Below, in pieces: positions 27,901 to 36,622 of a stretch of DNA of 64,000 nucleotides. Both the position numbers and the translations under genes were made by a program. The stretch is taken from positions 1-64,000 of the forward strand of contig NZ_JBIQVZ010000005.1 in the NCBI RefSeq assembly GCF_044335535.1. Direction: 5' to 3'. Numbering within the stretch: position 1 is the first letter of the stretch; the number at the start of each line of letters is the position of its first letter. This DNA is from Mariniflexile sp044335535. Lineage in GTDB: Bacteria > Bacteroidota > Bacteroidia > Flavobacteriales > Flavobacteriaceae. The notes beneath the pieces were generated by a model. That model did no database searches and was not told the origin of the DNA. It worked only from the letters and a program-made list of their open reading frames with translations.

Positions 27901-28686
27901 ATTGATTTGTCGTCCGAGCAGCAGCATATCTTGGTTTTTAGCGACGAGACAAACCATGTCGTAGCAAATCAAGTATTAGGGAATAATAATGAGTATAATC
28001 TAATTTTTGAAAGTACTGTCTCAAATTTGAATGCAGCTATAAACCAAATAAACATTAAGTTAATAGTTTTTTACCAGACCATTTTTTCAAAAGAATTAGT
28101 AGGTTTTTTTAACTCCAATAGGGAGTCTAAAAACATTATAATACCAATGGTTTACATTTCTGAGGATATTAACTATGAACTGCATGAACAATCCTTGGAA
28201 TTTGGTATAGATACTCTTATTCAATTGCCTGCTAGTACATCCTTTATAAATAAAAAAATAGGGTCTTTGATTGATAGAAAGCAACACGTGGTTTTGGAGG
28301 AAAATAAATTTCAAAAGAAATTATTTCAGATTTTGACTGAAAAAGACCCAATAACAACTCCTGACGATAAATTACTGAAGACAAGTTTAGAGATTATTAA
28401 AAAAGAACTCCATAACCCTTCTTTTAATGTAGAAATGCTTGTGGAAGAACTAGGTGTGTCTAGAGTAAAATGTTATCGATTATTTAAAGAAGCATTCAAG
28501 CAATCACCGTCAGATATTATCATGTCCCTCCGGCTGCAAAAAGCAGAAGTTTTATTAAAAACCAAAAAACTAAACATTTCTGAGATTAGTTTTGAATGCG
28601 GTTATAACGATCCAAAGTATTTTGCCCGTTCTTTTAAAAAACATTTCGGCAAACCCCCCAAAGAGTTCAAAGAACAAATCTTTTAA
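24967..28686 (+). CDS. Hybrid two-component system regulator (SusR-like) with degenerate phosphorelay
   Basis: About 1239 residues. Signal peptide (ending TFGQ), then a periplasmic double propeller of Reg_prop repeats (NSVIDIENDKDGGLWIATWD, GKIWLGYYNKGLYFYD and similar) and a Y_Y_Y domain (YYKLEERDKDWCLLDG). One membrane helix lies near 672-695, followed by a coiled coil. The H-box position reads VLSEFQEPIS, where SHEFRTP is expected, so the His is missing. The ATPase domain keeps an N-box-like FFNDISKYS but lacks the DxGxG boxes. The receiver (about 988-1100) begins HILVFSDE and has IVFYQTIF instead of the acceptor Asp. The AraC DNA-binding domain (about 1140-1239) is intact. ATG at 24967 is preferred over an upstream TTG at 24952. 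Confidence 0.9.
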   Translation: MLRTLLIFFFIAIQTFGQQIKFKNFTTNEGLSNNSVIDIENDKDGGLWIATWDGLNYFDGYNFKVYKHNINNPKTISSNYIIKLEKDINDFIWLISKEGHVNRYIGNGNFESFKFKSAPKDIKVSRKGNIIVETNNIYYEYLDGVFEEILYETSKIEDYEVLKQIILAKHPNLIINDVLKDKLGNIWFATRRHGLYIIPNNTENLNNSDIDHYAHDLYAPYSFKSNEIEKLHQDDFGNIWLGQKDGGLSMAYSGSEKIFSVTPHPIKYPNLPNETIRAITKDNNGKIWLGYYNKGLYFYDSGTRCFQKFKVKEVTSNSDWGRIRTLFTASDGTIWAGTYAGILRIHGDKYVCYEANKIKELPNNRNYSIYEDEDNQIWIACWGGLAKFNLDKERFEIFAGQNVLTNYHIRCVKKIRELLVLATEENGVLILNLVNGTIERVTTTNGILGNSIYSVCIDDVSNNYWIASLGGVSVFNTESKVIKNITEADGLPSHMVYGLLQNGDKVWISTTKGIAAIDKENFTVTTFNPNEGWQAPEFSEGAYYQDAKGVLFFGGVNGLNYFNPNNIQLNHPKAKIKLLVDGNENYSQVIKKSFRNNQLNLEVVPIIFPRKHKKDIYYKLEERDKDWCLLDGTNKIKYTNLVSGNYNFLVKEGENGMAKPALFSLHIKKAFYETALFYALLSVFILVVSILFIFFKNKVALSQQQNLEAEITYRTRVIESQKIELQKVNEKLDKKNNKILKQKEKLLLLHNNLKNEDFEIEKFKTFVLSEFQEPISQIIKTSSTLTKDDAEAQRNLIYQSGKLVNLMEQWNYLDHIKHMGPMKISVINLFPMLKTGINKLKKSLQVNKVNFSFEIGNSLGWVETDVLRLRLLIQYFFNDISKYSEGGSTLNIKITDELNFLVVQVVSNSSILNSNWHNISHYSPYFKAVKSLLQDLKGELIDDISNERFQVSLHIPIFAINPKVKLSERISWKHFNPEIDLSSEQQHILVFSDETNHVVANQVLGNNNEYNLIFESTVSNLNAAINQINIKLIVFYQTIFSKELVGFFNSNRESKNIIIPMVYISEDINYELHEQSLEFGIDTLIQLPASTSFINKKIGSLIDRKQHVVLEENKFQKKLFQILTEKDPITTPDDKLLKTSLEIIKKELHNPSFNVEMLVEELGVSRVKCYRLFKEAFKQSPSDIIMSLRLQKAEVLLKTKKLNISEISFECGYNDPKYFARSFKKHFGKPPKEFKEQIF

Positions 28687-28713
28687 AACCTCTGTTAACT
28701 CCAGATTTCTTCA

Positions 28714-28840
28714 ATGTTAGCTAAATGTTAGTGTAACAAAAATACACCTGTATGTTGTTTTTTATGCACCAATTTGAATGATTTGTCCTCCTTTGGGAAA
28801 CCAGATTACCCCTAGAAGCACATGGCATAAGGTACTTTTG
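28714..28840 (+). promoter_or_regulatory. Candidate regulator-dependent promoter for susC
   Basis: TACTTTTG (28833-28840) fits the -7 octamer 25 bases before the susC ATG, but no TTG occurs 17-23 bases upstream, as expected for an activator-dependent promoter. An 11-base-period direct repeat, ATGTTAG at 28714-28720 and 28725-28731, is a candidate AraC-type half-site pair. The regulator gene has the same TACTTTTG octamer (24940-24947), again without a -33 TTG. Confidence 0.4.
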
Positions 28841-28864
28841 GCATAACTAAAAAATTATGTTTAA

Positions 28865-31831
28865 ATGAAAAAAATTTACTTTGTGTTAATTCTTGCATTA
28901 GGATGTATATCTTCTTCTTTTTCGCAAGTAACAGTATCGGGAAATGTTGTTTCTAATACTGACGGAATACCGGTTCCTGGTGTTTCCATTGTTTTAAAAG
29001 GACAACCAACAAAAGGAGTTTCTACAGACTTTGATGGAAACTTCACTATAAAATTAGATAGAGAAAATGGTGTTTTAGTTTTTTCTTTTTTAGGCTATGA
29101 AACCAAAGAAGTTCCTTATTCAGGAAATCAAAAATTAATGGTCTCTTTAAATGAAAAGGCTAGTACTTTAGATGAAGTGGTCATTGTGGGTTATGGTTCT
29201 CAAAAAAAATCAGATGTTACAGGATCTATAGGTTCTGTGAAAAGTGAAGGCTTTAATAAAGGAGTCGTATCAAATCCAGGACAACTTTTACAAGGTAAAG
29301 TTGCAGGTGTTAATGTATCGTCGGTTAGTGGTGAACCTGGGGCATCGCAAGATATTATTATTAGGGGGGTAGGTAGTTTGCGTACGGGTACAACACCACT
29401 TTATGTTGTAGATGGTTTTGCTCTTGATAATACGGATAACGGTGTTGCTTCAAACCCTTTAAACTTTATTAATCCTCAAGATATTGAAAGTATCGATATT
29501 CTTAAGGATGCATCTGCCGCTGCTATCTATGGAGCAAGAGCAGCAAATGGTGTGGTAGTAATTACTACCAAAAAAGGAAAAGTTGGGAGAACCCAAATAA
29601 ATTTTTCTGTTTCTACTGCTTTCTCAACTATGGCAAATAAAGTAAATGTATTTAATGCAGATGAATTTCGCAAGCAAGTAGCCGCTATCGGAGGCACACT
29701 AATTGATGGAGGATCTAGTACAGATTGGCAAGATGAGCTGACCCGTACAGCTGTTTCAAAAAACATCAACTTTTCAATGAGTGGTGCTTCAGATCAATCT
29801 TCATATTTTGCTTCATTAAGTGCAGATGGTCAAGAAGGTATTTTTAGAAATAGTGATTTAAAACGCTATTCAGGGCGTTTAAACTTGACCCAAAAGGCAC
29901 TTAATAATAAGTTTAAAGTAGAGTTTAATTTAACAGGTAGTAGAATTGAAAACAATAGGCCTAATTCGGGTTCTATAGTAAGTAATATGTTACAATTAAA
30001 TCCTACTGACTCTGCTTATACGGATGGAAAACCGACAGTTATTTTAAGTAACGATGTTTTTAATCCTTTAATTAGTGAAGGTATTTACAGCGACTTAACT
30101 TACAACAACCGTATTTTAGCTAATATCTCTCCTTCTTTTGAAATAATTAAGGGATTAACCTATAAATTAAATTTAGGTGCCGATTATTCTTCTACTAATA
30201 GAGACGTGCAAACCATGCCATATTCTACAGACACGAATACAACCATAGGTTCATTAAACACAATAACTACTGAAAACAGTAATACTTTAGTTGAGAATAC
30301 TTTAACGTATATTAAAAACATAGACAAGCACAGTTTTACATTCTTAGTGGGACAAACTTATCAAAAAACCAAAGTCATTCAAAAAAGCTTTAACCTATCT
30401 GGCTTTCCTGATAATGGTGTAGAGCCTAAACATCAAATTGAAACAGCAAGTGAACCAGTAACGCAGTCGGCTTATGCGACTGTAAATGAACTGCAATCGT
30501 TTTTTGGAAGATTAAATTATGGGTATGCAGACAAATATTTGTTAACAGCAACCATGCGTGCAGATGGATCATCAAAATTTGGTAAAAATAATAAATATGG
30601 TTATTTCCCTTCTGTGGCTCTTGGTTGGAATGTTATTAATGAAGATTTTATGAGTGAGTCACCATTCAGCAATTTGAAACTAAGAGCTAGTTGGGGGCAA
30701 ACTGGTAACCAAGAAATCCCTTCTAAAATTACGCAAGCTAGTTACACTGAAAGCAATACAGGTAATGATACGTATCCGTTAGAGCCCAGCGCTACCGATT
30801 TAAGTGGTTATCCATATGGCTCAATCTATACGCGTTTAGCTAATCCAAATATACAATGGGAAGTTTCTACACAAACCAATATAGGTTTAGACTATGGGTT
30901 GATGAATGGTAAATTAACAGGGACTATAGAATACTTCAACAAAGTATCAGAAAATATTCTATTAGAGGTTACTCCAGTAGATCCCATCCAACCAACAGAT
31001 AAATATTGGACAAACATTCCTAATATGGAAATAAAAAATTCGGGGATAGAAATAGCGTTAGATTATAGTAGCGACAGAAGTAAGGATTTTTCATTCAATA
31101 TTGGAGGAAATATATCGTTGACCCAAAATAAAGTAGAAAATTCACCCTATAAAATATTAACTACAGGTGCTGCACAAGGTGCTGGACAAACAGGGGCTAC
31201 TATCAATGGTATTCTAAATGGAGAATCCATAGGTTCCTATTATGTAAAGGAGTTTATTGGCATTGGAGATGATGGATTAAGTTTATATAAAGACCAAAAT
31301 AATGATGGCCAAATACTGGATGACGACCGTATTGTAGCAGGTAGCGCATTACCAGATTATATTTATGCATTCTATATGAATTTTAAATATAATAATTTCG
31401 ATCTAGGTTTAAATTTTAACGGTGTAGGGGGTAATAAAATTTATAACCACGTGGCCATGTCCTTATTCAATGTAGGAAGTCTTTCCCAATCATTTAATAC
31501 AACCGATAGAGCCATTGAGTATTCAAACGAGAGTTTTTCCAACTCAAATATAGTATCAACTCGATATATTGAGGATGGTGATTTCTTAAGACTAAATAAT
31601 GCCACTTTGGGATATAATTTAAAACCGGAGGCCATTGGACTTGGTAATTTAGTGAATAACATCCGTTTCTCTGTAACAGGTCAGAACTTATTTGTAATTA
31701 CAAAGTATAATGGGTTTGATCCTGAAATAAACACAGGGAGCGCTATCGGTGGCATTCAAACTTTTGGAATCGATCACTTCAGTTATCCAAAGAGTAGAAC
31801 CGTATTATTTGGTTTAAACGTAGCATTTTAA
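28865..31831 (+). CDS. SusC/RagA-family TonB-dependent outer membrane transporter
   Basis: A 988-residue protein. Signal peptide (ending SFSQ), carboxypeptidase-regulatory-like domain (VSGNVVSNTDGIPVPGVSIV, FLGYETKEVP), the SusC-type signature (LDEVVIVGYGSQKKSDVTG), a plug (GVGSLRTGTTPLYVVDG, IESIDILKDASAAAIYGARA) and a long beta-barrel ending in aromatic-terminated strands. It forms the pore beneath the SusD lid and takes up an oligomer using TonB energy. The gene starts 178 bases after the regulator and runs 17 bases ahead of susD. Its phosphatase neighbours suggest a phosphorylated ligand, which is inference. Confidence 0.96.
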   Translation: MKKIYFVLILALGCISSSFSQVTVSGNVVSNTDGIPVPGVSIVLKGQPTKGVSTDFDGNFTIKLDRENGVLVFSFLGYETKEVPYSGNQKLMVSLNEKASTLDEVVIVGYGSQKKSDVTGSIGSVKSEGFNKGVVSNPGQLLQGKVAGVNVSSVSGEPGASQDIIIRGVGSLRTGTTPLYVVDGFALDNTDNGVASNPLNFINPQDIESIDILKDASAAAIYGARAANGVVVITTKKGKVGRTQINFSVSTAFSTMANKVNVFNADEFRKQVAAIGGTLIDGGSSTDWQDELTRTAVSKNINFSMSGASDQSSYFASLSADGQEGIFRNSDLKRYSGRLNLTQKALNNKFKVEFNLTGSRIENNRPNSGSIVSNMLQLNPTDSAYTDGKPTVILSNDVFNPLISEGIYSDLTYNNRILANISPSFEIIKGLTYKLNLGADYSSTNRDVQTMPYSTDTNTTIGSLNTITTENSNTLVENTLTYIKNIDKHSFTFLVGQTYQKTKVIQKSFNLSGFPDNGVEPKHQIETASEPVTQSAYATVNELQSFFGRLNYGYADKYLLTATMRADGSSKFGKNNKYGYFPSVALGWNVINEDFMSESPFSNLKLRASWGQTGNQEIPSKITQASYTESNTGNDTYPLEPSATDLSGYPYGSIYTRLANPNIQWEVSTQTNIGLDYGLMNGKLTGTIEYFNKVSENILLEVTPVDPIQPTDKYWTNIPNMEIKNSGIEIALDYSSDRSKDFSFNIGGNISLTQNKVENSPYKILTTGAAQGAGQTGATINGILNGESIGSYYVKEFIGIGDDGLSLYKDQNNDGQILDDDRIVAGSALPDYIYAFYMNFKYNNFDLGLNFNGVGGNKIYNHVAMSLFNVGSLSQSFNTTDRAIEYSNESFSNSNIVSTRYIEDGDFLRLNNATLGYNLKPEAIGLGNLVNNIRFSVTGQNLFVITKYNGFDPEINTGSAIGGIQTFGIDHFSYPKSRTVLFGLNVAF

Positions 31832-31848
31832 TTTAAAATATTTTAAAG

Positions 31849-33594
31849 ATGAAAAATAAAATAATATTTACAATTCTTAGTGCCAGTTTATTCTTAAACT
31901 GGAGCTGCACCAATTTAGAAGAAGAGGTGCTGGATGAATCCTTAACGGGGAGTGGGCAAGCAGAAGCTATAAGTGGAGCTATAGCTCCTGCGTATGGTCA
32001 AGTAGCATGGGTCTGGAGGCATACCAACTATTTTGGTTTACAGGAAATCCCTTCTGATGAAGTTATTTTACCTTATAGAGGAGGCACGGATTGGTATGAT
32101 GGAGGTAAATTTTTGGAGGCACATATGCATAGCATTACAACAACGAACGATTTAGTGGGTAGTGCATGGAACGAGCTTACAAAAAATATTTCCAGAACAT
32201 TATCTGCCATAGAGGTACTAACCCCTTTGGCTGAAAAAGGCAATTTAGAAGCCCAAGCATCGCTTTATGAGATGAAAGCCTTAAGAGCCTATTTAAACAT
32301 GTTAGCATTAGATAGTTGGGGGCTTGCATTTAAAAAAGAATCATCTGCTGAAACATCTGAAATTCTTCGAGGACAAGACGCTGTCAACTATATTGAAAGT
32401 GAACTTTTGTTGGTTGTAGATGTCATAAATAAAGATCAAGGACCAGGTAGAATGACACAAGCGGCCGTTTGGGGCTTTTTGGCAAGACTGAACCTAAATG
32501 CTGCCGTTTATCGCGATCCATATGGCACGCCTAACTTCACAACAGAAGACATGGATAAGGTAATAACCTATACCGATAATATTATCAATTCAGGTAAATT
32601 CAATTTGTCTTCAGATTATTTTAGTTTATTCAATGATGACAACCATGAAAATTCTGAATTAATCTTTGCCTGCGACCAACGGGGTGTGTTGAAAAACGAG
32701 CACAGTCGATGGACCTATTGGTCATTACCAGGTTCTTTATATGGAAGACCAGAGTTTACTAGTTCAGATGGTACAGACGGTCCAGCAATTACACCGGATT
32801 TCTATCAAACTTGGGTAGATGCCTATGGAAGTGTGGATCCGGCAGATGCCGATTCCAGATTCTATCATAAAAATCAAAATATCCCAGCAAATTTAGAAGA
32901 CTTAACAGGTGTTGACCCCAGTAATGATGAAGACCATTACTATTGTGCTACAGCTGAAGATTATGAATTTGATAGAGGCATTATTCGTGGAATAATATGG
33001 GGACCAAGAAAAGATTCGAATGGCGCATTTTATAGATGTGATAATGGTGATTATAGAATTTATCCTGTCATACAAACCAAAGGAAATGGGCCTGATAAAA
33101 ATGTTGCATATGTAGACCTCACTTTGCAAGTTGATTTTACTAATGAGGGCAGATTGCACCATGCAGGTTACCGTGTGTCAAAATATCAATTTAGCCGTAC
33201 GTCTGAAAATGCAAATAATTATAGTAGTATCGATATAGTGCTATTGCGCTATGCAGAAATTTACATGATGCGTGCTGAAGCAAAATTAAGAAAAGGAGAC
33301 AGTGCAGCAGCTTTGGCCGATGTAAACACAGTTAGAACGTCTAGAACAGCTTATGCGCCAATTCCAGTAGCGCTTTCTTCTATCGATTTAGATATTATGT
33401 ATCGTGAACTTGGTTTTGAATTTTATTGGGAAGGTTTAAGAAGAACGAATCAAATCCGTTTTGGTCATTATGAAGATTCCTGGACCGAAAAATCGGATAA
33501 CGATGCAAACCATAGATTATTCCCAATTCCTCAGACCGCAATTGATGGAGCTTCTAACACTCTAGGTTATTTGGAACAAAATAGAGGATATTAA
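31849..33594 (+). CDS. SusD/RagB-family surface lipoprotein
   Basis: A 581-residue lipoprotein with lipobox LNWSC (C20). The helical SusD fold shows AWNELTKNISRTLSAIEVL, the TPR-like KALRAYLNMLALDSWG, and a C-terminal block LRYAEIYMMRAEAKLRKGD followed by DIMYRELGFEFYWEGLRR, typical of SusD/RagB. It caps the SusC pore and binds ligand outside the cell. A terminator lies just past its stop, separating it from the phosphatase genes. Confidence 0.95.
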   Translation: MKNKIIFTILSASLFLNWSCTNLEEEVLDESLTGSGQAEAISGAIAPAYGQVAWVWRHTNYFGLQEIPSDEVILPYRGGTDWYDGGKFLEAHMHSITTTNDLVGSAWNELTKNISRTLSAIEVLTPLAEKGNLEAQASLYEMKALRAYLNMLALDSWGLAFKKESSAETSEILRGQDAVNYIESELLLVVDVINKDQGPGRMTQAAVWGFLARLNLNAAVYRDPYGTPNFTTEDMDKVITYTDNIINSGKFNLSSDYFSLFNDDNHENSELIFACDQRGVLKNEHSRWTYWSLPGSLYGRPEFTSSDGTDGPAITPDFYQTWVDAYGSVDPADADSRFYHKNQNIPANLEDLTGVDPSNDEDHYYCATAEDYEFDRGIIRGIIWGPRKDSNGAFYRCDNGDYRIYPVIQTKGNGPDKNVAYVDLTLQVDFTNEGRLHHAGYRVSKYQFSRTSENANNYSSIDIVLLRYAEIYMMRAEAKLRKGDSAAALADVNTVRTSRTAYAPIPVALSSIDLDIMYRELGFEFYWEGLRRTNQIRFGHYEDSWTEKSDNDANHRLFPIPQTAIDGASNTLGYLEQNRGY

Positions 33595-33631
33595 AATAAA
33601 GTTTGATTGTTTAGTTTTTGAGTTAGTTTTT

Positions 33632-33659
33632 AAGGGAGCTATAAAGGCTCCCTTTTTTT
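33632..33659 (+). terminator. Terminator after susD
   Basis: AAGGGAGC pairs with GCTCCCTT, 7-base loop, then a T-run. Downstream phosphatases would be made by read-through or from another promoter, giving more SusCD than enzyme. Confidence 0.85.
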
Positions 33660-33687
33660 AATCATTAATTTTAAAATAATTAATAAC

Positions 33688-34809
33688 ATGTTAAAAATTA
33701 AATATTTAATTGTATCTAGTTTGTTTTTTGTTGGGTGTTCTGAAAATTCCAAACAAAGGAAAATGGAAACAGAAGAGGAAGAAAAAGACTCTATAAGTAT
33801 TATTTTTATGATTGGAGATGGTATGGGGCTTCCTCAAATAACCACTGCTTTTTATTTTGGAGAAGGCATTCCAAATTTCCAGAAATTTCAACACATCGGC
33901 TTAATAAAAACCTCTAGTACAAGTCATGAGGTAACAGATTCGGCTGCTGGTGCCACTGCTTTTTCTACTGGAGAGAAAACCTATAATAGAGCTATTGGCG
34001 TCTCAAAAGACAGTATGCCACAAAAAACCATTTTGGAACAGCTTCAAGAAAAAGGTTATCAAACAGGACTGATTAGCTTAACCAGTATTACACACGCTAC
34101 TCCAGCAGCATTTTATGCGCATGTAAAAGATAGGGACATGCATGAAGCCATTGCCGAGCAATTTATTAATGCCAAAATAGACTTTGTTGCCGGAGGAGGG
34201 CGAAAGTTTTTTAATAGTCGTGCTGATGGCAAAGACCTTTTCTCAAATTTACTCGATAATAATTATCATTTAGACACTATAGAGCTTTCAAAAACGGTTT
34301 CCAATAAACCTAATGCCTATATTTTAGCCGATGATGGATTGCCTGCTATAATTCAAGGAAGAAAGGATTTTTTAAATGAAGCTACATCTATGGCTCTTGA
34401 TTATTTTGATGAAAAGAACAAGCCTTTTTTCATGATGGTAGAAGGCTCTTTTATAGATTGGGGAGGTCATGCCGAAAATGCAGACATGTTGATAACTGAG
34501 GTTGCAGATTTTGATAAAACGCTAGGAACTGTATTAAAATACGTGGAAAATCACCCAAACACGTTACTTGTAGTAACTGCGGACCATGAAACAGGAGGTG
34601 TAAGTATAGGAAAGTTTTATGAAACAAATAAATCTACTGGAGAGAAAAAAGAAATCCCTGAAAAAGTAGCGGTGTATTTTAACTATGATCAGCACACTGC
34701 AGAGTTGATCCCTGTTTTTGCCAAAGGCAAAGGATCTGAAATATTTCAAGGAATTTATGAAAATAACATGATTTATCACAAAATATTTAAAGCCTTAAAT
34801 AACGAATAA
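33688..34809 (+). CDS. Lipoprotein alkaline phosphatase
   Basis: A 373-residue PhoA-superfamily monoesterase anchored by a lipobox (FFVGCSEN, C17). The whole active site is visible: D44 in MIGDGMG, nucleophile S85 in VTDSAAGATA, R149 in AHVKDRD, E252 and D257/H261 in MMVEGSFIDWGGHAE, D299/H300 in TADHETGG and H336 in QHTAELIP. It is smaller than E. coli PhoA (471) and similar to compact bacterial APs. As the first gene after the SusD terminator, it should release phosphate from monoesters in the periplasm or at the surface. Confidence 0.94.
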   Translation: MLKIKYLIVSSLFFVGCSENSKQRKMETEEEEKDSISIIFMIGDGMGLPQITTAFYFGEGIPNFQKFQHIGLIKTSSTSHEVTDSAAGATAFSTGEKTYNRAIGVSKDSMPQKTILEQLQEKGYQTGLISLTSITHATPAAFYAHVKDRDMHEAIAEQFINAKIDFVAGGGRKFFNSRADGKDLFSNLLDNNYHLDTIELSKTVSNKPNAYILADDGLPAIIQGRKDFLNEATSMALDYFDEKNKPFFMMVEGSFIDWGGHAENADMLITEVADFDKTLGTVLKYVENHPNTLLVVTADHETGGVSIGKFYETNKSTGEKKEIPEKVAVYFNYDQHTAELIPVFAKGKGSEIFQGIYENNMIYHKIFKALNNE

Positions 34810-34816
34810 AACCAAA

Positions 34817-36610
34817 ATGACATTAACAAAACCTTTTTTCTTTGCCTTAATATGTATTGTTATAAATAACAATCTATTAAGTGCCCAAAACGGCCCATAT
34901 ATACATTCACATAACGATTATAATCAAGAAGTTCCTTTTTGGGATGCTTATGCAAATGGAGCAAATTCAATAGAAGTGGATGTTTTTCTAAAAGATAACA
35001 ATCTATACGTCACCCATAATGAAGAAGATATTGTTTTAACGAAGACATTGGAATCTTTGTACCTAAAGCCTTTAGAGATAGTTTTGAGAATGGCATATAA
35101 AAAGCACCAAAAATTATTTTTATTAATAGATATAAAGTCTGGTGCTGTTGCAACTTTAGATAAACTTATTGACACGTTAAAAAAGTTCCCAACAATAATT
35201 GATAATCCGAACATTAAAATAATTATTTCCGGAAATAGGCCCAAACCAGATACTTATTTAAAATACCCACGTTTTATTTTCTTTGATTATCAAGAATTAG
35301 GAAAGGTAATGCCCCAAGAATATTGGGAAAAAGTGGCTATGGTAAGTTTGGATTTTAGCAAATTTTCAAACTGGAATGGCAAAGGGCGATTGACACACGA
35401 TGATTATAACCGTGTCATGGATGTCATTAACAAAGCAAAAGCAACAAAAAAGCCATGTCGCTTTTGGGGAACTCCAGATTCCAAAAGTGCATGGAAAGCA
35501 TTTTCAGATATGGGAGTGGATATTATAAATACCGATGAGCCATACAAATGTGTCAGGTATATCAACTCGCTTCAAGATAGGGTTATATCAGCTACTACTT
35601 TTTCTAAAGTCTATACACCTAGTTTTAAAACAGACCAAAAGCAATTTCCAGTTAAAAACGTTATCCTATTAATTGGAGATGGTAATGGCTTGTCCCAAAT
35701 ATCTTCCGCAGTTCTTGCAAATAATGGTGAATTGTCTTTAACGCAACTAAAAAGTCTGGGTTTAATAAAGACCCAATCAGCAGATGACTTTACAACAGAT
35801 TCAGCAGCAGCAGGTACTGCTTTAGCAACAGGAGAAAAAACAAATAACAGAGCTATTGGAACAGATAAAGAAGGAGTATCTATTGAAAATATTACTGAAA
35901 TCTTACAAAAAAGAGGGTTTTCGACAGGATGTATAACAACAGATGAAATCACTGGGGCAACTCCATCAGCTTTTTATGCCCATGCCAAAGACCGTTCAGA
36001 AACTAAGATTATTTCTGAGGATTTGATAAATAGTGAGTTGAATTTATTTGTGGGAGGAGGAGCGTCAAATTTTAAATATCCACTTTTAAGTGAACATTTT
36101 AAATTATTGCCATCCGTTAATGACATAAATGTATCAAGTGAACATAGGATAGGCGTTTTCATTTCTGATGGAGGCGTACCTTCGGTTTTGGATGGCAGAG
36201 GTGATTTATTGGCTACTGCTACAAAAGTAGGTCTCGAATTTTTAAAGAAAAAAAACAAACCATTTTTTCTTATGGTTGAAGCAGCACAAATTGACAGTTT
36301 TGGACATGCAAACAATACTGCGGGTATAGTTGCAGAAACTATAGATTTCGATAAAGCAATAACCGAAGCTTTAAAGTTTGCCGATATAAATGGTGAAACT
36401 TTGGTAATCATTACTGCAGACCATGAAACATCGGGGTTTAGTATTCCTCAAGGAAATATTGAAAACCATAGCATTGAAGGAGATTTTATATCCCACGATC
36501 ACACAGGAACCATGGTGCCTTTGTTTGCCTATGGTCCTCAGTCACAAGAATTTCAAGGAGTATATGAGAATAATGAGGTGTTTTTTAAAATACTTAGGGT
36601 CTTAAAATAA
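34817..36610 (+). CDS. Phosphodiesterase-like/alkaline phosphatase fusion protein
   Basis: 597 residues in two catalytic modules behind a signal peptide (cleavage near LLSAQ). Residues 25-255 resemble the GDPD/PI-PLC-like TIM barrel: H30 and H32 in IHSHNDY, E53 and D55 in SIEVDVF, H67 in VTHNEED, D105/K107 in LLIDIKSG, RFWGTPDS. Residues 280-597 are a second complete alkaline phosphatase: D288, nucleophile S329 in TTDSAAAGTA, EAAQIDSFGHAN, ITADHETSGF, HDHTGTMVPLF. One polypeptide could cut a phosphodiester and then dephosphorylate the product. It starts 7 bases after the previous stop, so the two are co-translated neighbours. Confidence 0.9.
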   Translation: MTLTKPFFFALICIVINNNLLSAQNGPYIHSHNDYNQEVPFWDAYANGANSIEVDVFLKDNNLYVTHNEEDIVLTKTLESLYLKPLEIVLRMAYKKHQKLFLLIDIKSGAVATLDKLIDTLKKFPTIIDNPNIKIIISGNRPKPDTYLKYPRFIFFDYQELGKVMPQEYWEKVAMVSLDFSKFSNWNGKGRLTHDDYNRVMDVINKAKATKKPCRFWGTPDSKSAWKAFSDMGVDIINTDEPYKCVRYINSLQDRVISATTFSKVYTPSFKTDQKQFPVKNVILLIGDGNGLSQISSAVLANNGELSLTQLKSLGLIKTQSADDFTTDSAAAGTALATGEKTNNRAIGTDKEGVSIENITEILQKRGFSTGCITTDEITGATPSAFYAHAKDRSETKIISEDLINSELNLFVGGGASNFKYPLLSEHFKLLPSVNDINVSSEHRIGVFISDGGVPSVLDGRGDLLATATKVGLEFLKKKNKPFFLMVEAAQIDSFGHANNTAGIVAETIDFDKAITEALKFADINGETLVIITADHETSGFSIPQGNIENHSIEGDFISHDHTGTMVPLFAYGPQSQEFQGVYENNEVFFKILRVLK

Positions 36611-36622
36611 AAGTATTTAAAA

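Noticed and set aside
35611..36411. Antisense frames of 113 and 145 codons opposite the fusion phosphatase
   Set aside because: The plus strand carries all alkaline phosphatase motifs here; the antisense text is low-complexity and without family features.
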